From NCBI GenBank assembly GCA_030151565.1, contig JASLDM010000037.1, forward strand, positions 1-30,038: 30,038 nt of DNA. Reading direction: 5' to 3'. Position 1 is the first letter of the stretch. Each line of letters opens with the position of its first letter. Source of the DNA: Flavobacterium sp. (GTDB lineage Bacteria > Bacteroidota > Bacteroidia > Flavobacteriales > Flavobacteriaceae). Position numbers and translations under genes: made by a program. Below, one piece after another: positions 7,267 through 15,478 of the stretch. A model generated the notes under the pieces. The model was given only the letters and a program-made list of their open reading frames with translations. It did not search any database and had not been told where the DNA came from.

Positions 7267-8577
7267 TTATTTTTGTCTAAAATAGATATCAATTGGAACG
7301 CCATTGAAATCGTATATTTCACGCAATTTATTTTCTATAAAACGTTTATACGGATCCTTGACATACTGAGGTAAGTTTGCAAAAAACACAAACTGTGGTG
7401 TTGGTGTTGGCAACTGCATACAGTATTTAATCTTGATATACTTCCCTTTTGTTGCAGGCGGAGGCGTTTGCTCGATCAACGGCAACATAGTCTCATTAAA
7501 TTTAGATGTAGGGATTCTACGTTTTCTAGTCTCATACACCTTTACAGCAGTTTCAAGTGCTTTTAACAAACGTTGTTTCGTAATTGTAGAAGTAAAGATA
7601 ATAGGCACATCTGTAAAAGGTGCAATCGTCTCACGAATTTGTTTTTCAAATTCCACAGCTGTCATTGTTTCCTTTTCAACCAAATCCCATTTATTCACCA
7701 ATATCACAATTCCTTTTCTGTTCTTTTCTGCTAACCAAAAAATACTCTGATCTTGTCCTTCAAAACCACGAGTAGCATCAATCATCAAAATACAAACATC
7801 ACTATGCTCAATAGCTCGGATAGATCGCATTACAGAATAGAACTCCAAATCCTCTTTTACTTTAGCCTTTCTACGAATTCCAGCAGTATCAACAAGGTTA
7901 AATTCAAAACCAAAACGATTATATCTAGTATCAATAGCATCTCGTGTAGTTCCAGCAATATCAGTTACAATATAGCGATCCTCACCAATCAAAGCATTTA
8001 TAAAACTTGACTTACCAGCATTTGGTCTTCCAACCACAGCAAATCTTGGTAATTCTTCTTCTTCAATCGCTTCTTCGGTTTCTTCTGGCAATGCCTTAAC
8101 TAAAGCATCTAACAAATCTCCAGTTCCACTTCCACTCATTCCCGCAATAGTAAAATACTCACCCAATCCTAAGTTATAGAATTCATAAGCATCTTTTTCA
8201 CGAGCTCCATTATCTACTTTGTTAACTGCCAAAAAGATAGGCTTTGTCACTTTTCGCAACAATTTTGCTACCTCTTCATCCATAGGAGTAATTCCTTCTT
8301 CAACATCAACAACAAAGATGATTACATCTGCTTCATCAATTGCTAATTCAACTTGACGGCGAATTTCACCTTCAAAGATATCGTCAGATCCTTTTACATA
8401 CCCTCCTGTATCAATGACAGAAAACTCTCTACCGTTCCATTCACTTTTGCCGTAGTTTCTATCACGTGTCACTCCACTTACCGAATCTACGATGGCTTCT
8501 CTTCTTTGAATCAATCGATTAAAAAAAGTTGATTTTCCTACGTTTGGTCTCCCAACTATGGCTACTATACTATTCAT
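7267..8577 (-). CDS. der: Ribosome biogenesis GTPase Der (EngA)
   Basis: 436 aa, the usual length. Two tandem GTPase domains followed by a KH-like domain, the diagnostic Der layout. Domain 1: GRPNVGKS (9-16), DTGG (56-59), NKVD (119-122). Domain 2: GRPNAGKS (183-190), DTAG (230-233), NKWD (295-298). The C-terminal KH-like part contains PPPATKGKYIKIKYCMQLPT and ends YFRQK. Der acts in late assembly of the 50S subunit in the cytoplasm. It lies 84 bp downstream of era on the same strand. It may be cotranscribed with era or use its own -7 element at 8598-8605. All GTPase motifs are intact. Confidence 0.98.
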   Translation of the reverse strand: MNSIVAIVGRPNVGKSTFFNRLIQRREAIVDSVSGVTRDRNYGKSEWNGREFSVIDTGGYVKGSDDIFEGEIRRQVELAIDEADVIIFVVDVEEGITPMDEEVAKLLRKVTKPIFLAVNKVDNGAREKDAYEFYNLGLGEYFTIAGMSGSGTGDLLDALVKALPEETEEAIEEEELPRFAVVGRPNAGKSSFINALIGEDRYIVTDIAGTTRDAIDTRYNRFGFEFNLVDTAGIRRKAKVKEDLEFYSVMRSIRAIEHSDVCILMIDATRGFEGQDQSIFWLAEKNRKGIVILVNKWDLVEKETMTAVEFEKQIRETIAPFTDVPIIFTSTITKQRLLKALETAVKVYETRKRRIPTSKFNETMLPLIEQTPPPATKGKYIKIKYCMQLPTPTPQFVFFANLPQYVKDPYKRFIENKLREIYDFNGVPIDIYFRQK

Positions 8578-8597
8578 ATTTTTCTATAACTAAGTCG

Positions 8598-8605
8598 CAA
8601 AGTTA
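8598..8605 (-). promoter_or_regulatory. Possible -7 element upstream of der
   Basis: Minus-strand TAACTTTG is a full match to TAnnTTTG, 20 bases before the der ATG. No good -33 TTG at the expected spacing was found, so this is weak. Confidence 0.35.
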
Positions 8606-8661
8606 GTATTTCAATGCGATATTTTAGGTTTAAATTATCTTTATACGTACTTACGTACATT

Positions 8662-9546
8662 TTATTTTTGATTGTAACCAAAACGACGCAATTGATACGC
8701 GTTATTTCTCCAATCTTTATTTACTTTAACAAACATCTCAAGATGCACTTTCTTAGCGAAAAACTTCTCCATATCTTCACGAGCAGCAATTCCTACTCTT
8801 TTCAATGCAGAACCTTTATGCCCAATGATAATCCCTTTTTGACTATCACGCTCCACCATAATTACAGCACGAATACGAATAATATCGTCATCCTCTAAAA
8901 ACTCTTCCGTTTCAATTTCTACAGAATAAGGAATTTCTTTCTCATAATTCATTAGAATTTTTTCGCGAATAATCTCATTCACAAAAAAACGTTCTGGTTT
9001 ATCTGTTAAAGCATCCTTCGGGTAATAAGGAGGGTTTTCTGGAAGTAATTCTAAAATACGATCAAAAACAGTTTGAACGTTAAAGTTTTCCAATGCAGAA
9101 ATCGGAAATATCTCAGCGTTTGGAACTTTTTCTTTCCATAAATCAACTTGCTCGTGTAATTGTTCTTGATTAGACTTATCGATCTTATTCAATAACAACA
9201 ACACTGGAATTTTTGAGTTCGTGATCTTGTTAAAGAAAGCTTCATCTTTCAAATCTTTTTCACCAATCTCCACCATATAGATTAGCACATCTGCATCTTC
9301 AAATGCAGATTTCACAAAATCCATCATAGAAGCTTGCAAATCATAAGCTGGTTTAATGATACCTGGAGTATCTGAAAATAAAATTTGAAAGTCATCACCA
9401 TTGACAATTCCTAAAATACGATGTCTTGTAGTTTGAGCCTTTGAGGTAATAATCGATAGACGCTCGCCTACAAAAGCATTCATCAACGTTGATTTTCCTA
9501 CGTTTGGGTTTCCTATAATATTTACAAAGCCTGCTTTATGAGTCAT
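8662..9546 (-). CDS. era: GTPase Era
   Basis: 294 aa, normal for Era. N-terminal GTPase domain with GNPNVGKS (12-19), TTRHRILG (switch I, about 39-46), DTPG (59-62) and NKID (120-123). The C-terminal KH RNA-binding domain starts at about 200, with VERDSQKGIIIGHKGSALK and the conserved LEMFVKVNKDWRNN strand near the end. Era binds the 3' end of 16S rRNA and is needed for 30S assembly. The start ATG (9546) lies 22 bases downstream of a promoter-like element at 9568-9596. der follows downstream, so two ribosome-assembly GTPases are adjacent. Confidence 0.98.
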   Translation of the reverse strand: MTHKAGFVNIIGNPNVGKSTLMNAFVGERLSIITSKAQTTRHRILGIVNGDDFQILFSDTPGIIKPAYDLQASMMDFVKSAFEDADVLIYMVEIGEKDLKDEAFFNKITNSKIPVLLLLNKIDKSNQEQLHEQVDLWKEKVPNAEIFPISALENFNVQTVFDRILELLPENPPYYPKDALTDKPERFFVNEIIREKILMNYEKEIPYSVEIETEEFLEDDDIIRIRAVIMVERDSQKGIIIGHKGSALKRVGIAAREDMEKFFAKKVHLEMFVKVNKDWRNNAYQLRRFGYNQK

Positions 9547-9567
9547 ATTCTTATTGTTTTACGGTTA

Positions 9568-9596
9568 CAAAGGTAGGTTATATCAGCGAAATACAA
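9568..9596 (-). promoter_or_regulatory. Promoter of era
   Basis: Minus strand: TTG (9596-9594), an 18-nt spacer, then TACCTTTG (9575-9568), a full TAnnTTTG match. The predicted TSS is only a few bases to about 15 bases before the era ATG, so the leader is very short. Confidence 0.6.
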
Positions 9597-9624
9597 TAAA
9601 GAAATATTTATTTGCATAATTATT

Positions 9625-9655
9625 TTTGTAGTTCCAATTATTCGTTCTATATTTG
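9625..9655 (+). promoter_or_regulatory. Promoter of first initiator tRNA gene
   Basis: TTTG (9625-9628), a 19-nt spacer, then TATATTTG (9648-9655). The tRNA begins 11 nt after the -7 element. The second tRNA copy has the same -7 and the same spacing. Confidence 0.7.
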
Positions 9656-9744
9656 CACCACAATAGCGCGGGATAGAGCAGTAGGCAGCTCGTTGGGCTC
9701 ATAACCCAAAGGTCACAGGTTCGAGTCCTGTTCCCGCTACTAAA
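9639..9744. repeat. 106-bp direct repeat, copy 1 (promoter core plus initiator tRNA)
   Basis: Identical to 10168-10273 except for one base (C at 9656, T at 10185). The repeat carries the -7 element and the whole tRNA gene but neither the -33 element nor the terminator. Confidence 0.9.
9667..9739 (+). tRNA. tRNA-fMet (CAT), copy 1
   Basis: A 73-nt cloverleaf with no encoded CCA. Acceptor CGCGGGA/TCCCGCT, D stem GAGC/GCTC, anticodon arm TTGGG-CTCATAA-CCCAA, T arm ACAGG-TTCGAGT-CCTGT. It is an initiator rather than an elongator Met tRNA because of the three consecutive G-C pairs next to the anticodon loop, the A11-T24 pair in the D stem and the unpaired first acceptor position (C1 opposite T72). 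Confidence 0.95.
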
Positions 9745-9745
9745 C

Positions 9746-9779
9746 AAAAGGGTTCAATCAAATGATTGAACCCTTTTTA
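9746..9779 (+). terminator. Terminator of first tRNA-fMet
   Basis: A 14-bp perfect stem (9746-9759 with 9764-9777), 4-nt loop, ending in a T-run. Confidence 0.9.
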
Positions 9780-10152
9780 TTTTTAAACTACTTTTTTTTA
9801 AAACAATTTCAACACCTATAGATCAAATATAAAAGTTGAAAACATACTCAAAAGCTCGAGAGCAACAGATTTTATTTCTTCTTTAAACGATAAAAATCTG
9901 CAACATGCTCCAACATCAATTAAAATTTCTTTACTTTTTCTGAGTCAACCAACAAAATACACCTATAATTCAATACAAAGTTTTGTACTTTTTCTATTAC
10001 AAAAACACGATACTCTCCATTTAGCACCAAAAAGATTCCATTTATAAAAAAACTTTTATTTTTTTTATAAAACTAAACATCTAGTTATCAGAAACCATAG
10101 CTCAATTACATCATTTAAAAACAAGTTGATTAGAAAACAAAGCCGTGGTTTA
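9780..10152. other. Gene-free A+T-rich spacer between the two tRNA genes
   Basis: About 370 bp with no ORF of note, no hairpin with a T-run and no recognisable homology. Nothing functional was identified. Confidence 0.6.
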
Positions 10153-10153
10153 C

Positions 10154-10184
10154 TTTGTTATCCCAGATATTCGTTCTATATTTG
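10154..10184 (+). promoter_or_regulatory. Promoter of second initiator tRNA gene
   Basis: TTTG (10154-10157), a 19-nt spacer, then TATATTTG (10177-10184), the same architecture as copy 1 although the spacer's upstream half differs. Confidence 0.7.
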
Positions 10185-10273
10185 TACCACAATAGCGCGG
10201 GATAGAGCAGTAGGCAGCTCGTTGGGCTCATAACCCAAAGGTCACAGGTTCGAGTCCTGTTCCCGCTACTAAA
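10168..10273. repeat. 106-bp direct repeat, copy 2
   Basis: Matches 9639-9744 with a single substitution; offset 529 bp. Confidence 0.9.
10196..10268 (+). tRNA. tRNA-fMet (CAT), copy 2
   Basis: Sequence identical to the copy at 9667-9739 over all 73 nt, with the same initiator features and no encoded CCA. It has its own promoter and a different terminator. Confidence 0.95.
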
Positions 10274-10276
10274 ACC

Positions 10277-10304
10277 AAACCACTTCAATCGAAGTGGTTT
10301 TTTT
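10277..10304 (+). terminator. Terminator of second tRNA-fMet
   Basis: 10-bp perfect stem (10277-10286 with 10291-10300), 4-nt loop, then a T-run. The stem sequence differs from that of copy 1. Confidence 0.88.
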
Positions 10305-10525
10305 ATTTATAGTCACATTTTAAATATTCTCTGTCTATTAAAATTAAGAATAGAAACTTTTAAGTAAGTAGCTAAGGATTTAAATGTTTGCAATTATCTT
10401 ACTAAAACAAGTACTAGCTTAAAATTTATTTTATCCAAAAGTGATACTTGCATCAGATCAAATACAAAATTTGGGGATTAAATAAAAAATATGCTTTGTT
10501 TATGATATGCTTTTGTATAGTAGTT
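10305..10525. other. Spacer with no identified gene
   Basis: About 220 bp of A+T-rich DNA between the second tRNA terminator and the transposase relic. No ORF, repeat or structure was recognised. Confidence 0.55.
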
Positions 10526-10529
10526 GTTC

Positions 10530-11390
10530 GAGACTTGTTCGAGACAAGTACCACAGAAACTCGGAAATCAGCTTTTTTTTCGAACATGATTGGTAGGAAT
10601 GTGGTAGATGTCTGGTAGAAGATATGTATAAGCTAGTATTGATGTAAGTTTGAGCCAGGTGAAGTAGTTCAATATACCTGAGAATGGCGTGTTGAGATTT
10701 TGACGATGGTATTGAATTACTTAAGATGACTATTCTCAATTTGATTGAACCATTGTACTAGTTTTTTATCCCTATTTCTTTAACGGTTCGTTGTTTGTAT
10801 ATAGCCCTCTATCTATTGGCTAATACATAAGCTTGCTCAATTTCCGGATACAAGCTAAATAGTATCATTGTTTTCATTTTCCATTTCCATCCAACGATAC
10901 TTAATTCTAACGTTTAGCAAAGCAACTATTTCAAGCTTTTGTACGTAAAAACACCGATAACCTGCAAGCTATTTGCAAAACAATACTTAGCGATTTGTTT
11001 CATAGCTCCAACTATTTGAAATGTAACCTCTTTTACTTTGCTCGGAAGGGATTTCGGTAAGTTTAATAGATATTCTATTAGTATTTCAGACTTTGTTCCT
11101 TTAACAACAGTAACAATGGTATTTACCTTATCTTTTCTTCTAGACTTAGAGGTAACGTTGGCACACAATTAATTCTCCTTTAGACAAACAAACTTCGTCC
11201 GTCGATAGTCTTTCTATTGTATTCTCAGGGGGAAACTAACCAAGCTTTGACGTATGCCTTTTGTTCCCATTTTTTAAAGTCGCTAGTTTTGTATTTATAT
11301 TCACGTTGGCGTTTTCAATTCATTACATCAATTGAGCTTTCTTCGAATCACACTCTACCTTTCTTTGGGAAAAAAGGCTTTAACCGAAGA
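10530..11390 (-). pseudogene. Decayed ISL3/ISAon1-like transposase
   Basis: No single frame is open, but successive minus-strand frames read as pieces of one DDE transposase in the right order. About 11390-11237: PKKGRV and SDFKKWEQKAYVKAWLV. About 11237-11175, another frame: ERLSTDEVCLSKGEL. 11165-10926: KGTKSEILIEYLL, VKEVTFQIVGAMKQ, then VIGVFTYKSLK and a stop. About 10899-10870: YRWMEMENEN. About 10867-10811: ILFSLYPEIEQAYVLANR and a stop. About 10760-10715: LVQWFNQIENSHLK. About 10675: ILNYF. Family members usually show TLDMAG and DRFHVQKLA where this has TFQIVG and GVFTYKSLK, so catalytic aspartates are lost. An internal deletion precedes ILFSLYP. Family assignment rests on remembered motif order; terminal inverted repeats were not found. 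Confidence 0.75.
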
Positions 11391-11464
11391 AGATTCGAAA
11401 AAACACTATAAAAAGCAATAGATTTAAAGTTAGCTGATGGAATATTAAGTTTTATAGTTTTGTC

Positions 11465-11497
11465 AAAAAAAATGGGAACTCAAAAAATGAATCCCCA
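11465..11497 (-). terminator. Terminator of the ABC-F / oxidoreductase transcript
   Basis: Minus strand: 9-bp stem (11497-11489 with 11481-11473, two G-T wobbles), 7-nt loop, then eight T. It starts 9 bases after the ABC-F stop codon. Confidence 0.75.
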
Positions 11498-11505
11498 ATT
11501 ATTTA

Positions 11506-13428
11506 TTATTTTAATCGCTCAATTTCATCGTGTAACTGTTCCCACTCTTCCATCAATTGATCTAGTTTGCTTTTTTTCTTTTCATATTCTTTAAAGAAAG
11601 CAGCATCCTCCATCAGTTTCTCATAATTCACAGCCAAACTAGCATCATCTTTTTCAATCTTGCGCTCCATACTACTGATTTCAGCTTCTATCTTACTCAA
11701 TCGATTTTGTAACGCCTTTTGCTTTTTTTGATCTTCATAAGACAAGGCTTGTTCCTTTTTATTATCCGCCTTAACGACTACTTTTTTACTTTCCGTTTTC
11801 TGTTCAACTTCACGCATGTTTTGCACATTACGTTCTTCTAAGAAATAATTGATATCCCCTAAATATTCTTTGATTTTTCGATCTTTGAATTCATACACAA
11901 AGTCTGTCAATCCTTGTAAGAAATCACGGTCGTGAGACACAATGATCAACGTTCCTTCAAAACGTCTTAACGCCGCCTTTAAAACATTCTTAGACTTAAT
12001 ATCCAAGTGATTCGTAGGTTCATCCATGAGCAACACATTTATAGGATCTAATAGCATTTTACAAAGCGCTAAACGATTTCGTTCCCCTCCGGACAATACC
12101 TTAACTTTCTTTTCAACATCATCGCCTCTAAACAAGAACGCACCCAACATATCACGCACTTTGGTACGATTGGAATCTGTAGCCGCATCTATCATAGTGT
12201 CTAGCAATGTCTTTTCTCCATCTAGATAATCGGCCTGATTTTGAGCAAAATATCCTATTTGAACATTGTGTCCAATTTTGATAGTACCTTCATAATCAAA
12301 TTCTTTAACAATCGCCTTAATTAAAGTCGATTTACCTTGACCATTCTGCCCAACAAAAGCAATCTTAGCTCCGCGTTCAACCAGCAAGGAGATATCTTCG
12401 AAAATAACTTTTTCACCAAAGCTTTTAGTTACTTTGTCAATCTCCAAAACTACTTTACCAGGAGTTAAACTCACAGGGAAAGAAATATTCATAACAGAAT
12501 TATCATCCTCATCAACCTCAATTCGCTCAATCTTATCTAGTTTTTTAATCAATGATTGCGCCATCGAAGCTTTTGTAGCCTTAGCTCTAAACTTTTCGAT
12601 TAATTTTTCTGTTTCTTCAATCTTTTTTGATTGATTTTTTTGAGCAGCTAATTGCTGTTCACGCAATTCCTCTCTCAAAATCAAGTATTCGCTATAAGGT
12701 TTACTAAAATCGTAAATCTTACCTAAAGAAATCTCAATAGTTCTATTCGTTACATTATCCAAAAACATCTTATCGTGTGATACAATAACGACTGCCCCTG
12801 GATACGTTCTAAGAAATTGTTCTAACCAAATGATACTCTCTATATCCAAGTGGTTAGTAGGCTCATCCAAAAGCAAAACATCATTATTCTGTAACAAAAG
12901 TTTAGCAAGTTCAATACGCATTCGCCATCCACCCGAGAAAGTATCCGTCAAGTTTCCAAACTCTTCACGTTTAAAACCTAAACCTAATAAAACTTTCTCG
13001 GTTTCACCAACATAGTTATACCCGCCAATAATTTCAAATCGATGTGTTAAATCACCTAATTTTTCAATAAGTTCAGAATAACTTTCCGATTCATAATCAG
13101 TGCGCTCGGCCAACTGTTTGTTAACATTCTCTAAATCACACTCAACCTCTTTAATTTCAACGAAAGCCTGGTAGGCTTCGTCCAAAACAGTTCTTCCTAA
13201 AACAAAGTCAATGTCTTGTTTTAGAAAACCAATACGCAATTCTTTTTCAGTAGCAATACTTCCTGAATCAGGTTCAACCTCGCGAGAAAGAATTTTTAGC
13301 ATCGTAGACTTACCCGCCCCATTCTTTCCAACTAATCCAACACGATCTCCCGCACCTAGTCTAAAGGTTACACTCTCAAATAAATAAGTTCCAGAAAAAG
13401 AAACCGATAGGTTATGTATGTTTAACAT
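11506..13428 (-). CDS. ABC-F family ATPase (translation factor type)
   Basis: 640 aa from the ATG at 13428-13426 (MLNIHNLSVSFSGTYLFESV); a 17-residue longer reading overlaps the oxidoreductase gene and adds non-homologous sequence. Two ABC domains without membrane segments: Walker A GKNGAGKS and GQNGQGKS, signatures FSGGWRMRIELAKLL and LSGGERNRLALCKMLL, Walker B LLLDEPTNHLDI and LLMDEPTNHLDI. Between them is a charged linker helix (about 240-315), the P-site tRNA interaction motif region. A long coiled-coil tail at about 535-640 resembles the Uup/YdiF C-terminal domain. Such proteins bind the ribosomal E site and relieve stalled translation. Nothing marks it as an antibiotic-resistance member. 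It lies 7 bp after the FAD oxidoreductase, so cotranscription is likely. Confidence 0.93.
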   Translation of the reverse strand: MLNIHNLSVSFSGTYLFESVTFRLGAGDRVGLVGKNGAGKSTMLKILSREVEPDSGSIATEKELRIGFLKQDIDFVLGRTVLDEAYQAFVEIKEVECDLENVNKQLAERTDYESESYSELIEKLGDLTHRFEIIGGYNYVGETEKVLLGLGFKREEFGNLTDTFSGGWRMRIELAKLLLQNNDVLLLDEPTNHLDIESIIWLEQFLRTYPGAVVIVSHDKMFLDNVTNRTIEISLGKIYDFSKPYSEYLILREELREQQLAAQKNQSKKIEETEKLIEKFRAKATKASMAQSLIKKLDKIERIEVDEDDNSVMNISFPVSLTPGKVVLEIDKVTKSFGEKVIFEDISLLVERGAKIAFVGQNGQGKSTLIKAIVKEFDYEGTIKIGHNVQIGYFAQNQADYLDGEKTLLDTMIDAATDSNRTKVRDMLGAFLFRGDDVEKKVKVLSGGERNRLALCKMLLDPINVLLMDEPTNHLDIKSKNVLKAALRRFEGTLIIVSHDRDFLQGLTDFVYEFKDRKIKEYLGDINYFLEERNVQNMREVEQKTESKKVVVKADNKKEQALSYEDQKKQKALQNRLSKIEAEISSMERKIEKDDASLAVNYEKLMEDAAFFKEYEKKKSKLDQLMEEWEQLHDEIERLK

Positions 13429-13435
13429 GAATGTT

Positions 13436-14488
13436 TTATTTTTTATATTTTTTAAAGCGCGAAATAGAGATATGATCATCTAAAACCGCATTATTTTCTA
13501 TTTGATTAAATAATTGTTGTGCTAAATAAGGTCCTAAAAAAACACCTCGAGTACCTAGGCCGTTTAGTACATGAACTCTTGAGGACTCATTGGACGCTCC
13601 TACCAAAGGTTTACGATCTTTTACCGTTGGACGAACACCAGCTAAATGTTCAATCACTTCAAACTCCAAGCCTACAACTTCACGCAGACCATTCAACAAC
13701 TCCTCCTTACCTTCATCTGTAAGCGTATCTGATTTATCCTTCCAATCATAAGTTGCACCAACTTTATACAAGTCATCACCTATTGGAATTAAAAATATAT
13801 TGGCCTTTAAAATAAAATCGATATTTAAATTAGGAATACGAACCACCAACAACTCTCCTTTAGTTCCATCCAAAGGTAGATCTTTAAAAAAAGGATTATT
13901 TCGAATTCCAAAACCTTCAGCAAAAACAATATGCTTTGCTTCTATATCACGGTATTTAACACAAGTATCAGTAAATGAAAACGCATCAAAATCAAAGTCT
14001 TCATTCAGATACAAAGAACGCTCTTTTAGATGATTCCTATAAGCCAAAATCAAACCTTTTGAATCTAAATAACCCGTTTCAAAGACTTCGCCATAACCGT
14101 AAGCAGCAACAACTCCGTTTACTGATTTATAAGTTAATTCTGGAGCTAGATAAGGTTCTAAACTAGGTTTATCTGTTGCGTGAAACCAATTATTCTGTTC
14201 CTCTACAGATACTAGACGTCTCAGAAGAGGCATTTGGTGATTAAAAGAAGCGGTCAATTTCGATTCAATTCCTTCATAAAAAGACTTCGCAATCTTAATT
14301 TGAGCACCAATATTCCAAACCTCAGTAAAACGTTTTAAAACCACAGGATTATACATCCCACCCGCAACCATAGAAGAAGAACGCGTTTCCCCATCTATAA
14401 CCATTACAGTTTTTCCTTGGTTCAGTGCTGTTTCAGTAAAACAAATACCAGCCAAGCCCGCCCCAACAACGATATAGTCCTTCATCAT
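13436..14488 (-). CDS. FAD-dependent oxidoreductase (DAO superfamily)
   Basis: 350 aa (or 349 if the second of two adjacent ATGs is used). The N-terminal dinucleotide-binding fold is clear: DYIVVGAGLAGICFTETAL, followed by VMVIDGE. Middle motifs include MYNPVVLKRF and HIVFAEGFG. The C-terminal FAD contact is LAGVRPTVKDRKPLVG with VLNGLGTRGVFLGP. This is the D-amino-acid oxidase/glycine oxidase/MnmC-C superfamily; the substrate is not predictable. No signal peptide, so cytoplasmic. It sits between gldN and the ABC-F gene, separated from gldN by a terminator. No good promoter match was seen in the 67-bp gap, so it may be expressed partly by read-through. Confidence 0.85.
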   Translation of the reverse strand: MMKDYIVVGAGLAGICFTETALNQGKTVMVIDGETRSSSMVAGGMYNPVVLKRFTEVWNIGAQIKIAKSFYEGIESKLTASFNHQMPLLRRLVSVEEQNNWFHATDKPSLEPYLAPELTYKSVNGVVAAYGYGEVFETGYLDSKGLILAYRNHLKERSLYLNEDFDFDAFSFTDTCVKYRDIEAKHIVFAEGFGIRNNPFFKDLPLDGTKGELLVVRIPNLNIDFILKANIFLIPIGDDLYKVGATYDWKDKSDTLTDEGKEELLNGLREVVGLEFEVIEHLAGVRPTVKDRKPLVGASNESSRVHVLNGLGTRGVFLGPYLAQQLFNQIENNAVLDDHISISRFKKYKK

Positions 14489-14501
14489 TATCGTAAAATA
14501 A

Positions 14502-14537
14502 AAAAACTCTTACCTACTAATTTAGATAAGAGTTTTT
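14502..14537 (-). terminator. Terminator of the gldKLMN operon
   Basis: Minus strand: 14537-14527 pairs perfectly with 14512-14502 (11 bp), extended by three further pairs beyond one mismatch, 6-nt loop, then T-rich sequence. It lies 18 bases after the gldN stop. Confidence 0.8.
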
Positions 14538-14555
14538 AAGTTAGTAATTACAAAT

Positions 14556-15443
14556 TTAGTAATTCCACATATCATCTTCAAAATTTCTGATTGATTCTTT
14601 AATTCTTTCAGACTCTAAAAGTTGTCTCATTGAATTATCTTGAATGTAATCATCAATTCTTAAATCACCTTGCTGGTTATCAGTTTTATAAATCGTTGCA
14701 CTGAATCTTCTAGAATTCAACATATGATCAAAATTGATAGGACGCGTAGGATTTCGTTCATTAAAAGCATAGTTTTTAAACAAGACATCACGTGCTCCTG
14801 GATAGAAAATCCAAAATAACTCAACATAATTTTCATTTTCAGACCCCAAAGTATAGATATCCGGAACAACTGGACAAATACCTAACAAACGATATTTCAA
14901 TTCCCCTTGACCACGGTCGAAATACCACATACCAACGATATGATATTCTTTAACGTGATTTGGTCTTAATTCCTCTTTAGTAATATACTCCTCTGGAATA
15001 CGCTCTCCCGCATTAATAAACTCACGACCAGCATCAGTTGTATCAATCTTAGTAAAAGCAGATTCTAAATCTTTTAAAGTTCTTTTAATTTTAAAATCGC
15101 TATCATCATAAACTTCATCAATCTCTCCAGATTTGATTCCGTCGATTAAAACCTGAAATAATGATTTTCTTCCCTCAGAAAGAACTTCTTCAGTTGGAAA
15201 ATAATAAGGCGCGTTCATCTTTTCATCTAAAGAAATGGTTTCCCAAACTTTAGTTCCGAAAAGTATATCCCTATCTGATACATATCCATAAGGGATTGGC
15301 CCTTCACTCTCAGCAATAATTTCTGCTAGGTCTTTAAGCCCAATCTCATCGGCAGTTTTAGCATTAAGTAAGTTTGCCTGTGCATAACTTCCAAATGAAA
15401 TTGCAGTAAACGCAATGAATGTTGATATTTTTTTCCAGTTCAT
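14556..15443 (-). CDS. gldN: Gliding motility / type IX secretion protein GldN
   Basis: 295 aa with a signal peptide (MNWKKISTFIAFTAISFGSYAQ). GldN (PorN) is a periplasmic partner of GldK and forms the outer-membrane-associated ring of the type IX secretion system, above the GldLM motor. Family features include the N-terminal ADEIGLKDLAEII-like segment, DRDILFGTKVWETISLDEK, the LLGICPVVPDIY segment and LFWIFYPGARDVLFKNYAFN. It is the last of four same-strand genes in the order gldK, gldL, gldM, gldN, separated from gldM by 35 bp and followed by an intrinsic terminator. No truncation is evident. The order and single-gene content match the standard flavobacterial cluster, with no duplicate gldO. 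Confidence 0.95.
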   Translation of the reverse strand: MNWKKISTFIAFTAISFGSYAQANLLNAKTADEIGLKDLAEIIAESEGPIPYGYVSDRDILFGTKVWETISLDEKMNAPYYFPTEEVLSEGRKSLFQVLIDGIKSGEIDEVYDDSDFKIKRTLKDLESAFTKIDTTDAGREFINAGERIPEEYITKEELRPNHVKEYHIVGMWYFDRGQGELKYRLLGICPVVPDIYTLGSENENYVELFWIFYPGARDVLFKNYAFNERNPTRPINFDHMLNSRRFSATIYKTDNQQGDLRIDDYIQDNSMRQLLESERIKESIRNFEDDMWNY

Positions 15444-15478
15444 ATTGTAAAATTTTTCTTCTTTAAATTTAGATGAAA

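Noticed and set aside
8614..8898. 94-aa plus-strand ORF between der and era
   Set aside because: Mostly antisense to era, low-complexity composition; a shadow.
10500..10739. 79-aa minus-strand ORF in the gap after the tRNAs
   Set aside because: Lies in the decayed transposase, and the better family matches are in other frames here; not a gene of its own.
10926..11168. 80-aa minus-strand ORF starting at TTG
   Set aside because: Fragment of the transposase (KGTKSEILIEYLL, VKEVTFQIVG), not an independent small protein.
11217..11411. 64-aa plus-strand ORF
   Set aside because: Antisense to the transposase relic; no recognisable features.
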